Below are positions 33,701 through 40,485 of a stretch of 50,830 bases of DNA, piece after piece (the stretch's first letter is position 1; the number at the start of each line of letters is the position of its first letter). The notes beneath the pieces are model-generated. The model ran no database searches. It was not told where the DNA came from and saw nothing but the letters and a program-made list of their open reading frames with translations. Source of the stretch: Chloroflexota bacterium (GTDB lineage: Bacteria; Chloroflexota; Dormibacteria; Dormibacterales; Dormibacteraceae); assembly GCA_005889495.1 (NCBI GenBank), contig VBHA01000076.1, forward strand, positions 1 to 50,830, written 5' to 3'. A program made the translations under genes and the position numbers.

Positions 33701-35243
33701 GCATCACCGGCGGGCTCACCTGGACGCCCGGCCCGAACGTGATGCTCGAGTCCGTCAATGACGTGATCCCAGCAAGCAGAGTTGCGGACAGGACCTTCGT
33801 GGTCCCGGGGATGATGAGGTCGCCTGACAGATAGCCCACGAGGTCGACAGTGACGTTGGTATTGGCACCGACCGCCGACACGGCTGCCGATCCATCGCTC
33901 GCCAGCTGAACGACGTCAAGGTTTGAAACCGTGCTGCCGGCCGCGAAGTCGACCACTGAGGCGCCCCCCATGCCGAGCGAGCCGGTACCCGCGGGCGAAA
34001 CGGCGGTCACGAGGAGAACGGCGCTCGTCGCCGGCGACGTGCTGTTCATGTCCGGCGCGCCCCCCTTGCCGGACACTGGAAAGCTCGACGACTCGCCGGC
34101 AAGCAGCGGCCCGCCACTCGCAGCGGTGTCGAGCAGCCGGGCCGGCGGCAGCGAGGTGTACACGGATCCGAAAGCGGTCATGTCGGTGCCGTCCGAGAAC
34201 CAGCCCAGCGCCTCTACCTTTGCCGTTGCGGCCGCGCTCCGGTCGCTCAGCGTGATGGCGCCGTTTGCGGCCACCGGGACGATCGCCCGGTCCGCGGTGG
34301 CCTGGCCGGTCCCGAACCCGAGGGCGGTCGCCCACGTCGCGGTTGTGCCAGAAGGCCGCAGGCTCAGACCGCCGCCGGCGGTCGATCCGCTTGCGCTCAC
34401 GTTGAGGAGGACGGCCGCGACGTGGGCCGACGGCACGCCGCCCTGGCCCAGGACTGGAATGTTGATGGACGCCCCCGTCGCGATCGAACCGCTGAACAGT
34501 GTGCCCACGGGAAGCATCTGCAGCATTCCGCTGTGGTCCTTCAGCGTGCTCGGGGAGGTGAAGTAGCCGGCGAAGTCGACCTCGACGTGCGCCTTGCCCG
34601 AGCTCACCTGCACCGCGCCCTGCGCCGGTTGCGCCGGCACGGGGATCACCGCCAGGGTGGACTCCTGCCGACCGACCGCGACGGGGATCGTCTGCACGAC
34701 CTGCTGGTTGAGGACGAGCTGGACGCTGGTCGCGACCGTCGCCTGGCTCGCGGTCACGTTCAGGACCACGGCGGTCAGGCCAGGATAGTGGGCAGGGTCG
34801 TCGCCGAGGTTGGAGCCGATGGGCTTACCCGCAGTGATGTCGCTGTTGACGATCGGAGCGCTTGTCACCGCGTGGAAAGGGCTGCCGGGAGGGAGCGGCG
34901 TGACGATATTCGACGCGGCCGACGTCGCGCCGGTGCCGGAGCCGTTCGTGCCGGCCACGGTGAAGTTGTACGAGAGGCCGAAGCCCAGTCCCGTCACACT
35001 GGCGCTTCTTGCGGTTCCGGGCACCGTGGCGGTGATACCGCCCGGATTCGACGTCACCGTGAAGCTGGCCGCCGTCGCATCGGCGGCGACCCAGGTCACG
35101 GTTGCGGACAGGGTTCCGGCGGTCGCTTTGACACCCGTCGGTGCACCGGGCGGCGACGTTGCCGCTTTCGCTTGAGGCGCGCCGGTGAGAGACGAGCCCA
35201 ACACAGTCGCGACGGCCAACGCCGTGACAACCAACCGACGCAC
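30723..35243 (-). CDS. Large secreted multidomain protein with FN3, beta-rich repeats and YCF48/BNR-like repeats
   Basis: The 1506-residue protein starts with a Sec signal peptide cleaved near AKAATSP. It has an FN3 domain (about 33-117), three copies of an actinobacterial-style LNVTA...GYF beta repeat (about 130-470; VEVDFAGYF, VEALGWFSDG, VTVDLVGYLSG), and a beta-rich middle (480-890) with few Cys. Next come an Ig/Big-like domain, a second FN3 (about 995-1080), an ASPM/Hydin-like domain and C-terminal BNR-type repeats (TTDGGVTW, TTNGGVTW, STADGGSTW, TSADGGATW). It lacks a TM, LPxTG or exosortase tail, so it is released or non-covalently held. A sigma70-like promoter and a strong ribosome site precede GTG 35243. 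Confidence 0.88.
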   Translation of the reverse strand: MRRLVVTALAVATVLGSSLTGAPQAKAATSPPGAPTGVKATAGTLSATVTWVAADATAASFTVTSNPGGITATVPGTARSASVTGLGFGLSYNFTVAGTNGSGTGATSAASNIVTPLPPGSPFHAVTSAPIVNSDITAGKPIGSNLGDDPAHYPGLTAVVLNVTASQATVATSVQLVLNQQVVQTIPVAVGRQESTLAVIPVPAQPAQGAVQVSSGKAHVEVDFAGYFTSPSTLKDHSGMLQMLPVGTLFSGSIATGASINIPVLGQGGVPSAHVAAVLLNVSASGSTAGGGLSLRPSGTTATWATALGFGTGQATADRAIVPVAANGAITLSDRSAAATAKVEALGWFSDGTDMTAFGSVYTSLPPARLLDTAASGGPLLAGESSSFPVSGKGGAPDMNSTSPATSAVLLVTAVSPAGTGSLGMGGASVVDFAAGSTVSNLDVVQLASDGSAAVSAVGANTNVTVDLVGYLSGDLIIPGTTKVLSATLLAGITSLTDSSITFGPGVQVSPPVMLNDVINAGITPTTPFGFLRRVLAISTDATGQTIVSTRNAALPEALTAYDVSWSEPPTTGAFGFRQGGARPATASLPPFQPPSGTSIDPRWPVLAIAGKGHHLLFPVSASFSALSGQLDISDLELQLVPHLAIGKNPFTNPQFAIGLSAALRFQADVSISGQIAGKTWTPYDKEQRTSPRPVQVGPVTLIVQGLIELKVTVDLTLSGGVSASISADKYGLITAGYDNGAFFGNFKGVDYIPPGKTVTGPHFSLAAEIRPGLHFIGGVVLYGFAVVAADENPYYRITVDPLGNPWWAVAVGVCKHIVIGIDIDFMFLQFKKEATIDLPCDEIVVLQSPGPKIGITITPSPATVPRGGAQHLTAATDSNSQHGVLWSVDSNNGTLSNVTVTSADYTAPTRAGKYVVHTASVDDPTSTQDVQITVLATAPSLPPNVTASLTGGTAVTVTWGAPTDDGGASITDYKVVSSDGTSIDAGTSTTATFTNLTPGTTYTFAVYAANSGNQTSAGSLSPAVTVPTQAVVTLTPTSIDFGVNALGTPAQPQTVTVTVSGGSLHITSVTLAGTRPEDYGIVADQCSGVTIDPRGSCTFQVLFTAAVQDQSTANALVTDDALDSPQSVALRGFGPQPVVNGFTGVGYVQFIDAQHAFVNGLKTTDSGNTWTQQPYPTGYIGTGVVHWLDTNQGWSIVEPASPFTPGCFPGASCKIVLHTTDGGVTWARLSVINFLLDVSNVVFTDPLHGWIIGYIYTCNSSGQNCVETPALATTNGGVTWTPQALPNPETCTTPLTRDVRSELINMLDANNGWILGVSACLDSTNTATGPLTLAWSTNDGGAHWSVHDTGLNAYHFVSYSRLRSLGPNHVAFATQDFSGDGSAIFVSTADGGSTWTKSRIPEFYAGDFQYLDATHVALIAGSNGAPSLYTSADGGATWGKVGPLPGQISSPNANFTELHFIDIVDATHWWVMGQIDYFTSGSGGLILFSSDSGVTWTVQLAGSGT

Positions 35244-35281
35244 GGCGCGCCCTCCCTTCCTCCGGGTGGCCTGGTCGCCAC

Positions 35282-35310
35282 AAGCTAATTGCCGACTGTC
35301 GCCCTGTCAA
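35282..35310 (-). promoter_or_regulatory. Sigma70-like promoter of the large secreted protein
   Basis: On the minus strand TTGACA (35305-35310) is followed by a 17-base spacer and TAGCTT (35282-35287). The predicted RNA start is near 35275, giving a leader of about 30 bases with GGAGGAAGGGAGGG (about 35250-35263) before GTG 35243. It is the clearest -35/-10 pair in the window. Confidence 0.65.
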
Positions 35311-35530
35311 TCAATTAGTTATGTGGTCGCGACGACATAGTTCAGACCATCGCGCGCTTTTCGGACGACGGCTGGTGATGGATGGCGGCCGTGGATCCGG
35401 ACTTCGGACGTCGTGCTGCCTCAGCTCCGGGCGACAGCTTCCGTGCGTCCGATCGAATGGCCGACGCTCTGCGCCGCGCGCCCTCTCTTGGCCGATTCCA
35501 AGCATTGCGTAGGGCGCCGCGGCGGCGCGT

Positions 35531-35576
35531 TGACGCTTTCGGTAGACGGTCTGCTGTAAACGAACGCAAAGCGTCA
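35531..35576. promoter_or_regulatory. Inverted repeat immediately upstream of the LysM lipoprotein gene
   Basis: TGACGCTTT (35531-35539) and AAAGCGTCA (35568-35576) are perfect 9-bp inverted arms with 28 bases between them, ending 7 bases before ATG 35584. It could be an operator or an RNA stem that masks the start. No T-run follows, so it is not a terminator. Confidence 0.5.
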
Positions 35577-35583
35577 TGAAGGG

Positions 35584-36555
35584 ATGAACCCGGTGCAACG
35601 TCGCCGTCCGAGGTGGTTGGGCCCGCTCCTTGCCGCCCTCGCCCTCACCTCGGCCGCCTGTGGCCAGGGCCCGCTCTCCAACACCGAGACCTACAGGCCG
35701 CCACCGCCGCTCGCTCTCGTGGTCCTGGTCGACCCCAGCCCCGACCAGATGGCGGCCGAGCTGCACCAGCTCCAGGACGTCATCCGGGTGAACGCCACCC
35801 CTGGCGAGGCCGTGGTGGTGATGGTCCTCCAACCGTCGTACGGCCAGACGTACGTCGTGCGGCCGGGCGACAACCTCAGCTCGATCGCCTCGGCGCACAA
35901 AACGTCGCTGGCAGCGCTCGAGGCCGCCAACCCGCAGCTCGGGCCGCTCTCGGGTCGGAACTGGAAGCTGATCCACCCCAACGAGCGCGTGATCATCCCC
36001 GATGGCGCGACCCAGGATTCGCTGCTCCTCGCCTCGAGGGCGCCGACCGGGCCGCCGCCGCCCGAGCTCGTCCGGCTGCCGCGCCAGCCAAGCAACCCGA
36101 CCGACTTCCAGCGCGCCCAGTACAACCGCACCGTCGCGGCCGACAACGCGACCAACGCCGCCCGCATCGCCGCCTGGCAGGCGGAAGCCGCCCGCAGCCT
36201 GCAGCCATGGCAGCAGTCGGTCGTCGACCAGCTCGGCAAGAAAGCCTCGGCGCAGGTGGCGGGTGCGCGCACGCCCGACACCCAGATCGTCTCCGCCTCC
36301 GTGGTGGCGGGCCTGACCACGCTCAGCGGCCTGGACGGCCGCCGGACGCTGGTCCTTCTCGGCGGCGGCGACAAGGGCCCCGGGACGCTGACGCCCAAGA
36401 GCCTTGCCGACGTCAACCTCGTGGTCGCCAACCTGTCCGACACGAAGGCGGCGGCGGCCTGGACCACGGCCGCCACCAATGCGGGAGCGGTGTCGGTGAG
36501 CGCGCTCGACGCCGCGCTCACGCAGCTCCAGCTCGCGCAGGTGGTCAACCACTAA
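35584..36555 (+). CDS. LysM-domain lipoprotein, possibly with a split VWA-like fold
   Basis: The 323-residue product has a basic start, a hydrophobic segment and the lipobox LTSAAC (Cys about 25), so it should be an exported lipoprotein. A LysM domain (about residues 90-140: QTYVVRPGDNLSSIASAHKTSL...NERVIIP) binds peptidoglycan or related glycans. On either side are segments that look like Rossmann/VWA strands: LALVVLVDPSPDQMAAELHQL before it and RRTLVLLGGG plus VNLVVANLSD after it. DPSPD is similar to but not the canonical DxSxS MIDAS. The next gene encodes a coiled-coil membrane protein 18 bases downstream, so the two may form an envelope complex. Function is unknown. Confidence 0.8.
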   Translation: MNPVQRRRPRWLGPLLAALALTSAACGQGPLSNTETYRPPPPLALVVLVDPSPDQMAAELHQLQDVIRVNATPGEAVVVMVLQPSYGQTYVVRPGDNLSSIASAHKTSLAALEAANPQLGPLSGRNWKLIHPNERVIIPDGATQDSLLLASRAPTGPPPPELVRLPRQPSNPTDFQRAQYNRTVAADNATNAARIAAWQAEAARSLQPWQQSVVDQLGKKASAQVAGARTPDTQIVSASVVAGLTTLSGLDGRRTLVLLGGGDKGPGTLTPKSLADVNLVVANLSDTKAAAAWTTAATNAGAVSVSALDAALTQLQLAQVVNH

Positions 36556-36573
36556 CCCAGGAGGGAGTGAGAG

Positions 36574-37398
36574 ATGCAATCGATCGAGAGAATCGGAGCG
36601 CCGCCTCAGCGCGAGCTGAGCGCAAACGGCGACGGCTACATCACGACCATGCGGGATTTCCTGGCCAAGCCTCGGGTCGCGCGCGACTTCCAGGACCTGA
36701 AAGCCGACGCCCAGAAGCTGCACGCCGTCGAAACGGAGCGGGACCTCCTCACCCAGAAGGCGGCGGAGGCGGAGCTGGAGGCAGGTCGGCGTGCCCGCGT
36801 GCACGAGGAGCACCGGCACCATCGGCTCAGGTTTGGGGTTGGCGTCCTGCTCGCGGCGCTTTTCGTCGGCCTGGACGCGATCCCGGCCAACCTCGCCGCC
36901 CAGACGTTCGGCCTGGATCCGCTGCCCACCTGGGGCATCACCGCGGTGATCATCGGTGCCCTTGCCGCCGGCATGTGGGCCGTCGTCCACTACAAGAGCG
37001 GCTGGCCGCGCGCAGCCACCATCGCCGCCCTCACGGTCGGACTGCTCTCCATCGGCGCGCTGCGCTACTGGTTCCTGTGGGTGACCGCGGGCGATCCGCT
37101 CTCCGCAGTGCTCGAGGCGCTCGCGCTGACCGTGTTCACGACCATGATGGTCTGGCTCGGCGTCCTGGTCTTGAGCTTCACCAAGTCACGCCAGGTCTCG
37201 GTCGCGGAGGGACAGGCGGACAGGCTGCGGCGCCGGGCGGAGAAGAAAGGCTCCCAGGAGCGCTCGCTCACCCAGCGCCTGGACGCGGCGAAGAGCGAGT
37301 TCCTGGCCGACGCGCAGCTCTTCTCCTTCCAGGTCTTTCACAGCGACGGGCCTCGGAACCAGTTCCTGGACTACGTGCGCGCGGAGCTGGACCGCTAA
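36574..37398 (+). CDS. Coiled-coil membrane protein, unknown function
   Basis: The 274-residue protein has a cytoplasmic N-terminus predicted to be coiled-coil (about 35-80, rich in Glu, Ala, Leu and Lys), four TM segments (about 86-108, 120-140, 147-170 and 180-204) and a basic helical C-terminal tail (about 205-274: QADRLRRRAEKKGSQERSL). A strong ribosome site, AGGAGG at 36559-36564, lies 9 bases before ATG 36574 and fixes the start. Paired with the LysM lipoprotein upstream, it may anchor or signal to it. No family is recognised. Its TAA overlaps the stop of the convergent GMC gene. Confidence 0.8.
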   Translation: MQSIERIGAPPQRELSANGDGYITTMRDFLAKPRVARDFQDLKADAQKLHAVETERDLLTQKAAEAELEAGRRARVHEEHRHHRLRFGVGVLLAALFVGLDAIPANLAAQTFGLDPLPTWGITAVIIGALAAGMWAVVHYKSGWPRAATIAALTVGLLSIGALRYWFLWVTAGDPLSAVLEALALTVFTTMMVWLGVLVLSFTKSRQVSVAEGQADRLRRRAEKKGSQERSLTQRLDAAKSEFLADAQLFSFQVFHSDGPRNQFLDYVRAELDR

Positions 37399-39035
37399 GA
37401 GCTCGCCACCGCTGCTGCCTCCGCCGCCGCAGCGGGCAGGACCCTGGCCGGAACCTGGCTCATGGCATGCTCGGCCATGGCCGTGATCGTCAGCGCGGGG
37501 TTGACCCCGAGGTTGACGGGGACCGCGGACCCGTCGACGACGTAGAGGTTGGGGTGGCCGAAAACCCGGTTGCGCTCGTCACACACGGCGGCTTCGGGAT
37601 CGCTCCCGATGACCGCGCCGCCCAGGATGTGGGCCGTCGACGGGATGTCCAGCAAGACTTCGTTGAGCGAGCTGGAGGGCCAGCCCCCGATCTTTTTCGC
37701 CACCCTTCGCGCCATCTCGTTGGCGATCGGAATGTAAGAAGGGTTGCGCTGATCTCGCGGGGCGGGATTTCTCGAGTCGAGCCGCCGCGTGAAGGGCCAG
37801 TACCATCGCCGCCGGCGGACCAGCTCGAGATGGTTGTCGGCCGACTGCATCACCAGCAACAGGATCGAGCGGCGCGCCCAGCCGAACGGCAGCAATGAGC
37901 GCAAGAAGTCGCCTGGCTTGCTCACGCAGTTGACAAGAAAACGCAGCGGGCGCGGCAGGCCAGGACCGCCATCCGTAAGCGGTTTCGAGAGCAGGCCGAT
38001 CATGTCGGAGCCGCGCGGATAGCGCACCGGCTGGATGTGGGTGATGTCGTCGGCGTAGATGCCGGACGTGATCGCCACTCCGTCTGTGAAGTCGACGTTC
38101 TTGCTCCGCGAGGTCGCGCCGACGATCGCCTCGCTGTTGGTGCGCACGCGCCGCCCGATTGCCCGCGAAAGACCTGGAAGTGACCCGCTCTCTCGCGCGC
38201 GAAGCAGCAGGTCCACGGTGCCGAGGACACCCGCGGCCATGACCACCATCGGCGCCCGCCACTCTTTGCGACCTCGCCCCAACACGCTCGTGGCGCGAAC
38301 CGTGACGAGCCGGTAGCCGGCGCCGGCCTCCTGGTGAATCTCGTCCACGCGCGTTTCCGGAAAGATCTTCACGCCCAGCTTCTCAGCCAGGTAGAGGTAG
38401 TTCTTGTCGAGGGTGTTCTTCGCGTTGTGGCGGCATCCGACCAGGCAGCCCCCGCAGAAGACACAGCCTGCTCGCGCCGGACCCGCGCCGCCGAAGTACG
38501 GGTCCGGGACGAGCTCGCCGGGCGGACCGAAGAAGACGGCGACCTCGGTGGGTTTGAAGGTGGCGCCTCGACCCATCTCCTCCGCGCATTCCCGGAGGAC
38601 TCGGTCGGCCTCGGTGAGGCGCGGGTTGGTCGCGGCTCCCAGCATCCGCCTGGCGATCTTGTAATGCGGTGCCAGCGATTGCTCCCAGTCTTGACCCGCC
38701 GGCCAGTCCGGGCGCTGGAAAACATCCGCCCGCGGTTGCGGCAGCGTGTTCGCGTAGACCAGGCTTCCGCCTCCGACACCGACCCCTGAACCGACCAGGA
38801 CGTCGCTCAGCAGCGTCAGGCGAAAGATCCCGCGGCAGAAGAGCCTGGGCATCCACATGAAGCGCCACACCTTCCAGGTCGTGTCCGCGAAGTCCTCGGC
38901 CTGGGCACGCATGCCCGCCTCGATCACGGCGACCCGATAGCCCTTTTCGGCCAGCCGCAGAGCAGCGACCGAACCCCCAAAGCCGGAACCGACGACCAGC
39001 ACGTCGAAGCTGTCGGCGACGTCCACGGCGGGCAT
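37395..39035 (-). CDS. GMC-type FAD-dependent oxidoreductase (cholesterol-oxidase-like)
   Basis: The 546-residue flavoprotein has an N-terminal FAD-binding Rossmann motif (VLVVGSGFGGSVAALRLAE), the GSGVGVGGGSLVYAN substrate-side motif of the cholesterol oxidase branch, and the C-terminal GMC pattern VVDGSAVPVNLGVNPALTITAMAEH. It also has a Cys cluster, CVFCGGCLVGCRHNAKN, that could bind an Fe-S cluster, as in several GMC paralogs from this kind of bacterium. It should oxidise an alcohol or sterol-like compound; the substrate is unknown. ATG 39035 is preferred over an upstream TTG (39062). It converges on the coiled-coil membrane gene, sharing CTAA at the stops. Confidence 0.9.
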   Translation of the reverse strand: MPAVDVADSFDVLVVGSGFGGSVAALRLAEKGYRVAVIEAGMRAQAEDFADTTWKVWRFMWMPRLFCRGIFRLTLLSDVLVGSGVGVGGGSLVYANTLPQPRADVFQRPDWPAGQDWEQSLAPHYKIARRMLGAATNPRLTEADRVLRECAEEMGRGATFKPTEVAVFFGPPGELVPDPYFGGAGPARAGCVFCGGCLVGCRHNAKNTLDKNYLYLAEKLGVKIFPETRVDEIHQEAGAGYRLVTVRATSVLGRGRKEWRAPMVVMAAGVLGTVDLLLRARESGSLPGLSRAIGRRVRTNSEAIVGATSRSKNVDFTDGVAITSGIYADDITHIQPVRYPRGSDMIGLLSKPLTDGGPGLPRPLRFLVNCVSKPGDFLRSLLPFGWARRSILLLVMQSADNHLELVRRRRWYWPFTRRLDSRNPAPRDQRNPSYIPIANEMARRVAKKIGGWPSSSLNEVLLDIPSTAHILGGAVIGSDPEAAVCDERNRVFGHPNLYVVDGSAVPVNLGVNPALTITAMAEHAMSQVPARVLPAAAAEAAAVASS

Positions 39036-39102
39036 CGTCCGCCGCGAGGCGCGCGAAGTCAATGGTGAGAGGGGCGGCCGCCGCCCCTCTCGATGACTCG
39101 GC

Positions 39103-39444
39103 TTACATCAAGCCGACGACGTGGCCCTCCGGGTCCGCGAAGAGGGCGATCGTCGTCTCCGGCGCCACCTCGGTGAGCGGCATCAGCACTCGTCCGCCGA
39201 GCTTCTCGATCGTGGCCAGCGTGGCTTTCGGGTCGGCGGTGTGGACGTAGAACGTCACGCCGCCGGGTGAGCCCTGTGGCGCCGCACCGACGCCACCGGT
39301 GATCTTCTGGCTGTCCTGGCGGAGCATCCCGTATTCGCCGGGGTTGTTGGTGTCGAGCTTCCAGCCGAACACCTCCGAGTAGAAGCGCTGAAGCGCTTTG
39401 CCGTCCTTGCCGGTGACCTCTACGTGTACGACTTCACTGCTCAT
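39103..39444 (-). CDS. VOC family (glyoxalase/bleomycin-resistance-type) protein
   Basis: The 113-residue protein has the vicinal-oxygen-chelate fold: VVHVEVTGKDGKALQRFYSEVFGWKLD at the N-terminus, FYVHTADPKATLATIEKLGG in the middle and TTIALFADPEGHVVGLM at the end, where His and Glu would bind metal. It may be a dioxygenase, lyase or binding protein; no substrate can be named. ATG 39444 is fixed by GGAGGT 8 bases upstream, a clear Shine-Dalgarno site. A longer open frame upstream is rejected. Confidence 0.88.
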   Translation of the reverse strand: MSSEVVHVEVTGKDGKALQRFYSEVFGWKLDTNNPGEYGMLRQDSQKITGGVGAAPQGSPGGVTFYVHTADPKATLATIEKLGGRVLMPLTEVAPETTIALFADPEGHVVGLM

Positions 39445-39635
39445 GATCTCGACCTCCAAACCTGACTTGATCGGGCCGGCCTCTCCAGCCTCATACAGTG
39501 CGACGAACGGCGGCGCCGGAAATCGACGGCTACGGCCGTCGGATCGCCCAGCCCGCGCACGGCCCCACCCGTTCCTGTAGCGCATGCCAACGGGACCGGC
39601 TGGGGAGGGTCCGGCTGCCGGCCTCGTAAAGCGCC

Positions 39636-39641
39636 TACTTT
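39636..39641 (+). promoter_or_regulatory. Putative -10 element (TACTTT) for a leaderless mRNA
   Basis: TACTTT ends 6 bases before ATG 39648 with no ribosome site, matching the TANNNT pattern at other gene heads in the window. Confidence 0.4.
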
Positions 39642-39647
39642 CGGTTA

Positions 39648-40442
39648 ATGTGCGGTCGGGAAGGAACGGTGAGGGGTCGCGCTCGGCTGCTCAATCTGGT
39701 CTGGCCGATGACGACCGCGCTGTTGTGTCTCGGCCTGGTTGCACTCCTGGCGGGGGAGCTGTTGTCGCTCGACTTTCTTCTCGCGAGGCAAGTCGCCTCG
39801 AGGCAGGCTCAGCTCGCCGCGAGCAGGCAGCGGGTCGTGGTCGACAACGCCGGCTTCCTGGACGTCCGCGCGCGGTGGTTCGGCACACCGGCGCTGTTCC
39901 AGCCGGCGCCCATCTCCAATACGGCGATTGTGTTCTTCGATGTCAGTGGCGCGAGCCAGGCTCAGGTGATGGACAGCTTCGACCGAGCCGACATCTGCAC
40001 CAGGTACGGTCCCTGCGCCAAAGACCCGGCCAATCCCGGCGGCACCGCGCTGGGGCTCGAATGGTTCAAGTTCGCCGGCAGTGGCTACTACTGCTACTCC
40101 CCGCGAACCACCACGCTCTCGTTCAAGGAGTACATCCTGCTGCCTCGATGGTCGCCGCCGGCCGACGGCTCGGTGACGATCGACCTGGTCGTGAAGTGGA
40201 ACGCGCTCGCCCAGGTGATCTACGTCCACGAGGCGGGCCACGTCGCCATCGACAAGCAGGATCTCGCCGCGCTGAACGAGCAGGCCCACCGGCTCTCGAC
40301 CTGCCAGGCGGTCGTCGCTTTCTGGAACGGCCCTCATCTATATGACAAGGACGAGGCGGACCAGGCCGCCTACCACGCGCGCCTGAAAGCCGATTGCAGG
40401 CCCGAGGTCGGCTGTCTCCCTTACGGCTGGATGGGGTGGTAA
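39648..40442 (+). CDS. Membrane-anchored putative zinc metalloprotease (HEAGH motif, DUF922-like)
   Basis: The 264-residue protein has one N-terminal TM segment (about 20-42) and an exported domain. VIYVHEAGHVAIDKQDLAALN contains an HExxH zinc-protease motif near residue 199. Six Cys residues in the ectodomain could form disulfides. The arrangement resembles the DUF922 family of predicted secreted Zn-proteases, though I cannot confirm it. ATG 39648 is taken as start, with GTG 39669 as alternative. The next gene, 43 bases downstream on the same strand, is a membrane protein of unknown role that may act with it. Confidence 0.7.
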   Translation: MCGREGTVRGRARLLNLVWPMTTALLCLGLVALLAGELLSLDFLLARQVASRQAQLAASRQRVVVDNAGFLDVRARWFGTPALFQPAPISNTAIVFFDVSGASQAQVMDSFDRADICTRYGPCAKDPANPGGTALGLEWFKFAGSGYYCYSPRTTTLSFKEYILLPRWSPPADGSVTIDLVVKWNALAQVIYVHEAGHVAIDKQDLAALNEQAHRLSTCQAVVAFWNGPHLYDKDEADQAAYHARLKADCRPEVGCLPYGWMGW

Positions 40443-40470
40443 GACCGAGCCAGGCGACCTGTGCTCGACC

Positions 40471-40476
40471 TATGAT
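40471..40476 (+). promoter_or_regulatory. Putative -10 element (TATGAT)
   Basis: TATGAT, one base from the TATAAT consensus, lies 9 bases before TTG 40486. No Shine-Dalgarno sequence is present. Confidence 0.45.
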
Positions 40477-40485
40477 CGGCCCGCC

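Larger units (their letters stand above)
35244..35583. other. 340-bp intergenic region between divergent secreted-protein and lipoprotein genes
   Basis: The left side holds the promoter and ribosome site of the minus-strand secreted protein. The right side holds an inverted repeat just before the plus-strand lipoprotein start. The middle (about 35340-35525) has open frames on both strands, but none has a start signal or recognisable product, and I see no RNA gene or repeat there. Confidence 0.6.

Noticed and set aside
35311-36990. A 559-codon open frame on the minus strand over the LysM gene
   Set aside because: It is antisense to the lipoprotein and the start of the next gene, with low-complexity Arg/Gly/Asp composition and no start signal; the plus strand encodes clear domains.
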